A stretch of DNA of 64,000 nucleotides from Mycobacterium sp. EPa45 (GTDB lineage: Bacteria > Actinomycetota > Actinomycetes > Mycobacteriales > Mycobacteriaceae). Every line of letters starts with the position of its first letter. Positions within the stretch are counted from its first letter, which is position 1. Position numbers and translations under genes: made by a program. The notes beneath the pieces are model-generated. The model was not told the origin of the DNA, did not search any database, and saw only the letters and a program-made list of their open reading frames with translations. Shown piece after piece: positions 60,262 to 64,000 of the stretch. The DNA lies in assembly GCF_001021385.1 (NCBI RefSeq), contig NZ_CP011773.1:5208001-5272000 (forward strand). The letters run 5' to 3'.

Positions 60262-60810
60262 CTACTGGCCGCGGCCGAGGAAGTGTTCAATGAGCGCGGC
60301 GTGGAGGCGTCGGTCGCGGATATCGCCCGTCGCGCGAGGGTGGCCAAAGGCACGGTGTTCCGGCACTTCGCCTCGAAGGAGGATCTGATCGCCTCCCTCG
60401 TCTGCGGGCACCTGGTCACCCTCACCGACGCCGTGCACCGGTTGGCGGATGCCCAAGATCCGGGCGCGGCCCTGCTGGAGTTCCTGACCATCGCAGCCGA
60501 CCAGCGACGCCAGCACGATCTGACCTACCTGATCACATACAGCGCGAATGATGCCCGGGTAGTAGCGATTCGCGATGCGGTGCATGCCGGCGTCGAGACG
60601 CTCGTGGCCAACGCGCAGGCCGTCGGCGCGATCCGCACCGATGTCACCGGGACCGACGTCTTCCTACTGATGTGCGCACCGGTGCACGTGATGGACGGTC
60701 TGTCCGATCCGCCACCGGACTTGTGGCGCCGCTACCTGGCGATCATCTTCGACGGGTTACGCCCGGAAGGTGCGAGCACGCTACCGCTGCCTGCGCCCGA
60801 ATTGTCTTGA
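60229..60810 (+). CDS. TetR-family transcriptional regulator
   Basis: A 193-residue repressor. The DNA-binding helices are intact: MRADAARNRESLLAAAEEVF and VADIARRARVAKGTVFRHF. The C-terminal domain is helical. It begins inside the truncated SDR gene on the opposite strand, so the usual upstream regulatory region and possibly some N-terminal residues are missing. ATG 60229 is the first start that preserves the RADA/NRE N-terminal helix. Confidence 0.82.
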   Translation: MRADAARNRESLLAAAEEVFNERGVEASVADIARRARVAKGTVFRHFASKEDLIASLVCGHLVTLTDAVHRLADAQDPGAALLEFLTIAADQRRQHDLTYLITYSANDARVVAIRDAVHAGVETLVANAQAVGAIRTDVTGTDVFLLMCAPVHVMDGLSDPPPDLWRRYLAIIFDGLRPEGASTLPLPAPELS

Positions 60811-60866
60811 GGGATTACATTCTCGCGCCAACGCGCTGAGTGCGGTATCGAGCCTTCTGTCGACCG

Positions 60867-61919
60867 CTACTTCACCGTCTGCCGGTAGGCCGCGACGACG
60901 GGCTCCAGCTCGTCCGGCGTGGCGCCATGCATGATCACCGCATCGGCACCGTAGTCGAACTCCTTGCGGATCCGGTCAACGCACTGCTGCGCCGACCCCG
61001 TGGCGGACGGTTCCAGCCACTCGTCGGGGATCAGTGTCGCAATGTGCTCGATCTGTTCAGCCGTCGCTTTGTGGTCGATGCCGCCGCCGACGGACTGCAC
61101 CACCGAGTCGGCGCGGAAGCGTTCCAGTACAGCGGGATCCCAGTTGTTCGTAGACACCAGGAGATCGCCGTAGCCCTGCAGGTACGTCGCCAGCCGCGCG
61201 GCGGTCTTCTTCAGGCGCAGTTCTTCCGGCAGGTGATCACCGACGGTCGCGAAGCACGACCACACCCGCACGCTGGCCGGGTCACGGCCCGCCTGCTCTG
61301 CGGCATCCTTGACCGTCTTGACGCAGCGCGCCAACGTCTCCGGGGTGAAGTACGTATGCAGGATGACGTCGTCGAACTCCCGGCCGCCCAGCTTCAGCGT
61401 CTGCGGCCCGAAGGCGACGATGGCGAGCCTGATGTCCTCGTCGAAGTCGGGATCCAGGAACAGAACCGGATACTTTCCCAGTGGCCCTTCATGATTGAAG
61501 ATCAACTCGCCGTGCCACAGCCGCCGCATCACCTGGGCGAAGTCTTCCATCTGCGCGGTGGTCACCGGCGGAATGCCGAACGCCCCGTAGATCGCCGCGA
61601 TGCCGCGACCGATACCGAGCGTGAACCGGCCACTGGAGAGGCGGTGCATCGTGGTGGCCCACGAGCCGGTGATCAGCGGGTGGCGCGTGTTGTGATTCGT
61701 TGCTGCCGTGGCGATCTGCATCCGGCTGGTGACGGCAAGGGCCGCGCCGACGAGCGATGAGGCCTCTTTGACGTTCCAGCGTTCGGAGATGAACCCGGTG
61801 CCGAATCCCAGCTCCTCGCCGCGGCGGGCCTCATCCATCAGGGTGGCCGGACCCTCACCACCGGCACCGGCCAGCAGGTAGTAGCCCAATTCATCCAATA
61901 CGCGCTGGGTCACGCCCAT
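60867..61919 (-). CDS. F420-dependent LLM oxidoreductase (TIGR03857-like)
   Basis: A 350-residue luciferase-like enzyme of the mycobacterial F420 branch: LDELGYYLLAGAGGEGPATL, GFISERWNVKEASSLVGAAL, LGIGRGIAAIYGAFGIPPVT, and VAFGPQTLKLGGREFDDVIL. ATG 61919 is preceded by an AGGAGCGGAGCGAC element that also serves as ribosome-binding site (AGGAG). It lies beside NTF2-like and phosphotransferase genes in one direction. Substrate unknown. Confidence 0.86.
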   Translation of the reverse strand: MGVTQRVLDELGYYLLAGAGGEGPATLMDEARRGEELGFGTGFISERWNVKEASSLVGAALAVTSRMQIATAATNHNTRHPLITGSWATTMHRLSSGRFTLGIGRGIAAIYGAFGIPPVTTAQMEDFAQVMRRLWHGELIFNHEGPLGKYPVLFLDPDFDEDIRLAIVAFGPQTLKLGGREFDDVILHTYFTPETLARCVKTVKDAAEQAGRDPASVRVWSCFATVGDHLPEELRLKKTAARLATYLQGYGDLLVSTNNWDPAVLERFRADSVVQSVGGGIDHKATAEQIEHIATLIPDEWLEPSATGSAQQCVDRIRKEFDYGADAVIMHGATPDELEPVVAAYRQTVK

Positions 61920-61937
61920 GTCGCTCCGCTCCTGCCC
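61920..61937 (-). repeat. Short interspersed element, copy 3 (acts as ribosome-binding site)
   Basis: Read on the minus strand it is GGGCAGGAGCGGAGCGAC, directly followed by the ATG of the LLM gene at 61919, so the AGGAG inside it can pair with 16S rRNA. It matches the copies at 3823-3846 and 16055-16077. Confidence 0.55.
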
Positions 61938-61945
61938 ACCGGACG

Positions 61946-62320
61946 TCACGCCCACACTCCTTGTTTGTAGCCGCAATTCCAGACTTCGGTGATCCTGCCG
62001 TCGACGACCCGGAAGACCTCCATGCTGCCGACGGTGACCTGCGTTCGGTCTTTGAGGGTCATCGGCGACTGGTAGACGATCGCGACATGCTCGCCGTCGT
62101 CGCCAGCCACGACGAGATTCAGGTCGAACCGGATCTCGTCGAACATCTCCAGGTGGTCGACGATCCGCTTGACCGCCTGGTCATGAGTGAGCACCACCGC
62201 TTCACCGACCTCGTGGCGAATCACGCTGTCGCCCAGCAACTGCTCGGCAAGAGCGATATCGCGGGTGTTCCAGACCACCAGGTTGTAGGTCTCGACGACC
62301 TCGCGGGCAGTGCGGCTCAT
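61946..62320 (-). CDS. NTF2/SnoaL-like protein
   Basis: A 124-residue NTF2-fold protein: REVVETYNLVVWNTRDIALA, a GDSVIRHEVGEAVVLTHDQA segment and GRITEVWNCGYKQGVWA at the end. Its ATG overlaps the stop of the phosphotransferase gene (ATGA), so the two are coupled. Members bind or isomerise polyketide- or steroid-like rings. No catalytic residues are certain. Confidence 0.8.
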   Translation of the reverse strand: MSRTAREVVETYNLVVWNTRDIALAEQLLGDSVIRHEVGEAVVLTHDQAVKRIVDHLEMFDEIRFDLNLVVAGDDGEHVAIVYQSPMTLKDRTQVTVGSMEVFRVVDGRITEVWNCGYKQGVWA

Positions 62321-63363
62321 CCGAACACCTCCAGTGCGTCGATATCGGCGATCGTGGCCACCGCCCGGTCCGTCAGGGTCAGGCACAGATCCCGCGAGCG
62401 CTGCGGCAGGGCATCCCAGCCAATGAGCGTGATGACGGGCAGCACGATCAGGAAGCCGGTCGCGAGCCGATAGTGCCGCCATGCTTCGTCGAACGAGTAG
62501 CCGACGTCACCGAGGTCGTCGAGGTAACCGCGCAGCAGCGCCTCGTCCTGGCCCCGCCGGATATCGGTGGGCAAGCCCTGGCTGACCAGATAGGCGATGT
62601 CCGCAGCCCCGGCACCGACGCAGGCGAACTGGAAGTCCACCACCTTCATTCGATCACCTGAGAAGAACATGTTGTCCGCCCGGATGTCGCCGTGCAGCAG
62701 CATCGACCGCTCGGTCAGCCCGTCGAGCGCGATGGCGGCGTGCTCGGTGAACTGCTCGGCGAAGCCGGCAACGGCTTCAGGAACAGGCTGATCCGAGTTC
62801 GCCCGGTAGATCTCCCACCCCGGCCCGAAGGCGGGCACCAGCAGATCCCGGACCGCGGGCATATCAAAGCCCGGAAATGCCTGCAGTGCTTGGATATTCG
62901 CTGGTTGCATCGACCAAGTGTGCAACCCGGCCAGCTGCTTGATACACAACCGGGCTCGTTCGATCGACAGCCCCGCCAGGTGGTCGGCGTTCTCCCAGTC
63001 CTGAAGGTCCTCGAGCAGCAGCACGAAATCGGCGGATTCGTCGGCGATCCGTGCGGTGTAGACCTGCGGCGTGCCCATCGGTGCGCGGCCGGCAATGTCG
63101 CGGTAGAACGCCAGTTCCCGGCGGTAGCCGCCGAGCAGCTCCATGGCACCGCGGGCCTCCGACTGAGCGGCCAATTTCGCGATCACAGTCGGCGGAACAC
63201 CGTCACCGGTCAGGTGCAGCCGATACAGCAGCGACGAGAACCCGCTGTCCTGAGCGATCTGCTCGGCGACGACGCCGGTGACGGTCGTGCGCAGCGCCTC
63301 GGTGAGCCACGCCGGGTCAACGGCGTCGATGCCTGACGGCACCGCTGCCGTCGCTGAAGTCAC
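62317..63363 (-). CDS. Aminoglycoside phosphotransferase/ecdysteroid-kinase-like protein
   Basis: A 348-residue protein kinase-like small-molecule phosphotransferase. The catalytic loop reads LLHGDIRADNMFFS (Asp of HGD, Asn), and the Mg-binding Asp is in KVVDFQFACVGAGAADIAYL. It should phosphorylate an alcohol group on a metabolite or xenobiotic. GTG 63363 was used. It diverges from a TetR gene with only 37 bp between starts, so that regulator probably controls this operon (phosphotransferase, NTF2-like, LLM). Confidence 0.85.
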   Translation of the reverse strand: MTSATAAVPSGIDAVDPAWLTEALRTTVTGVVAEQIAQDSGFSSLLYRLHLTGDGVPPTVIAKLAAQSEARGAMELLGGYRRELAFYRDIAGRAPMGTPQVYTARIADESADFVLLLEDLQDWENADHLAGLSIERARLCIKQLAGLHTWSMQPANIQALQAFPGFDMPAVRDLLVPAFGPGWEIYRANSDQPVPEAVAGFAEQFTEHAAIALDGLTERSMLLHGDIRADNMFFSGDRMKVVDFQFACVGAGAADIAYLVSQGLPTDIRRGQDEALLRGYLDDLGDVGYSFDEAWRHYRLATGFLIVLPVITLIGWDALPQRSRDLCLTLTDRAVATIADIDALEVFG

Positions 63364-63400
63364 TCTCGCAAGATAGTTGTCGCCCGTCTAATATGCAAGG

Positions 63401-64000
63401 GTGCCCTCTCCCGCACGCGGATTGACGCAGCCCGAACGAGTCGAGACGTCCCGACGCCGGCTCATGGAGGCCGCCGCCGAGCTGATCGTCGAGAAGGGCT
63501 GGGAGGCAACGACCGCCGCCGAGATCGGCCGACGTGCCGGCTATAGCCGCACCATGGTTCACGCGCGCTTCGGCGGCAAGGAAGCCATCTTGGAGGACTT
63601 CCTGCAGGAGTATGTCAACCGGCTGAGTCCGGATCTCATGCCGCAGGCAACGGGTATGGACCAGGTGCTCGCTCACATCGACCGGATCCGCGACCTCTAT
63701 GCGCACGACCGCGACGTCTTGCGCGCGATGTTCGTCTCTACCTTCGAGGCGATGAAGACCACCTCACCACTTCGCGAGCGGGTCCAGCAGCAGTTGGCCG
63801 GGGGCGTCGCCAATGTGGCCGCCGCTCTTCGAAAGGGACAGCGGGATAAGTCAGTTCGCCGGGACCTTGATCTGGACCGGGCGGTCAGTGATATCACTGC
63901 TGCGTTCTTCGGTCTCGCCTTCCAGTGGGTCGCGCTGCCGTCCGGGTTCGACCTCGACACCGAATTGGACCACGCGCGGGCCAGGATTGTGCGGGACTAC
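63401..64000 (+). CDS. TetR-family transcriptional regulator (3' end outside window)
   Basis: The first 200 residues of a TetR repressor. Helix-turn-helix: TTAAEIGRRAGYSRTMVHARF, with the preceding helix RRRLMEAAAELIVEKGWEA. The C-terminal domain begins after about residue 60 and includes LYAHDRDVLRAMFVSTFEAM. GTG 63401 was chosen; the ATG at 63393 is out of frame. The short divergent gap with the phosphotransferase gene suggests it regulates that operon. Confidence 0.85.
   Translation, partial: MPSPARGLTQPERVETSRRRLMEAAAELIVEKGWEATTAAEIGRRAGYSRTMVHARFGGKEAILEDFLQEYVNRLSPDLMPQATGMDQVLAHIDRIRDLYAHDRDVLRAMFVSTFEAMKTTSPLRERVQQQLAGGVANVAAALRKGQRDKSVRRDLDLDRAVSDITAAFFGLAFQWVALPSGFDLDTELDHARARIVRDY

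Overview
The window comes from a GC-rich actinobacterium, almost certainly a fast-growing mycobacterium (Mycolicibacterium type). Evidence: gene order matches the M. tuberculosis Rv0886 to Rv0854 block read backwards (fprB, diiron oxygenase, serC, sepH, TrmH, MarR, DUF3027, MFS, cspB, moaA2-moaD2, rpfA, moaE2-mog-moaC2, XPB helicase, fadB/fadA, dapC, far). There is also a complete mce operon, a PE-PPE esterase, a 13E12-type HNH protein and several F420-dependent luciferase-like enzymes. Locus comparisons with M. tuberculosis are from memory, not from a search.

Layout. 1-11 kb: housekeeping and small conserved mycobacterial genes (ferredoxin reductase fragment, AurF-like diiron oxygenase, serC, sepH, RNA methylase, MarR, SRPBCC, DUF3027, a frameshifted MFS transporter, DUF2771, glutathionyl-hydroquinone reductase-like, cspB). 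11-16 kb: molybdenum cofactor genes on both sides of rpfA, which has a long leader with a c-di-AMP (ydaO-type) riboswitch and a Crp-like site. 16-20 kb: helicase-associated/WYL-like protein and XPB helicase. 20-27 kb: a block inserted relative to M. tuberculosis, with a PE-PPE esterase, a thiolase-like/DUF35 pair, an LLM oxidoreductase, an 826-bp non-coding stretch and an AMP-ligase. 27-30 kb: fadA-fadB beta-oxidation operon ending in a long hairpin. 30-37 kb: alcohol dehydrogenase, acetyl-CoA synthetase, aldehyde dehydrogenase and a GAF/winged-helix regulator, a route from ethanol to acetyl-CoA. 37-42 kb: dapC, then an SRPBCC/far/LLM cluster. 42-51 kb: yrbEA-yrbEB-mceABCDEF, almost every gene overlapping or touching the next and running without a large gap into the SRPBCC cluster. 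51-64 kb: small accessory genes (UBP zinc finger, NTF2-like proteins, CDF transporter, divergent TetR/DUF2834, old yellow enzyme, HNH, three-TetR neighbourhood, two more LLM enzymes, acyl-CoA carboxylase, a phosphotransferase).

The parts most worth a second look are: the SDR/TetR junction at 60.2 kb, where two divergent genes share 5' sequence and the SDR has lost its start; the single-base frameshift in the MFS gene; the thiolase that lacks the GHP-motif histidine beside its DUF35 partner and a palindromic operator; the WYL-like tail on the XPB neighbour; operator-like repeats ahead of the aldehyde dehydrogenase; and the mce-to-SRPBCC co-directional run. I found no rRNA, tRNA, CRISPR array, intact insertion sequence or prophage.
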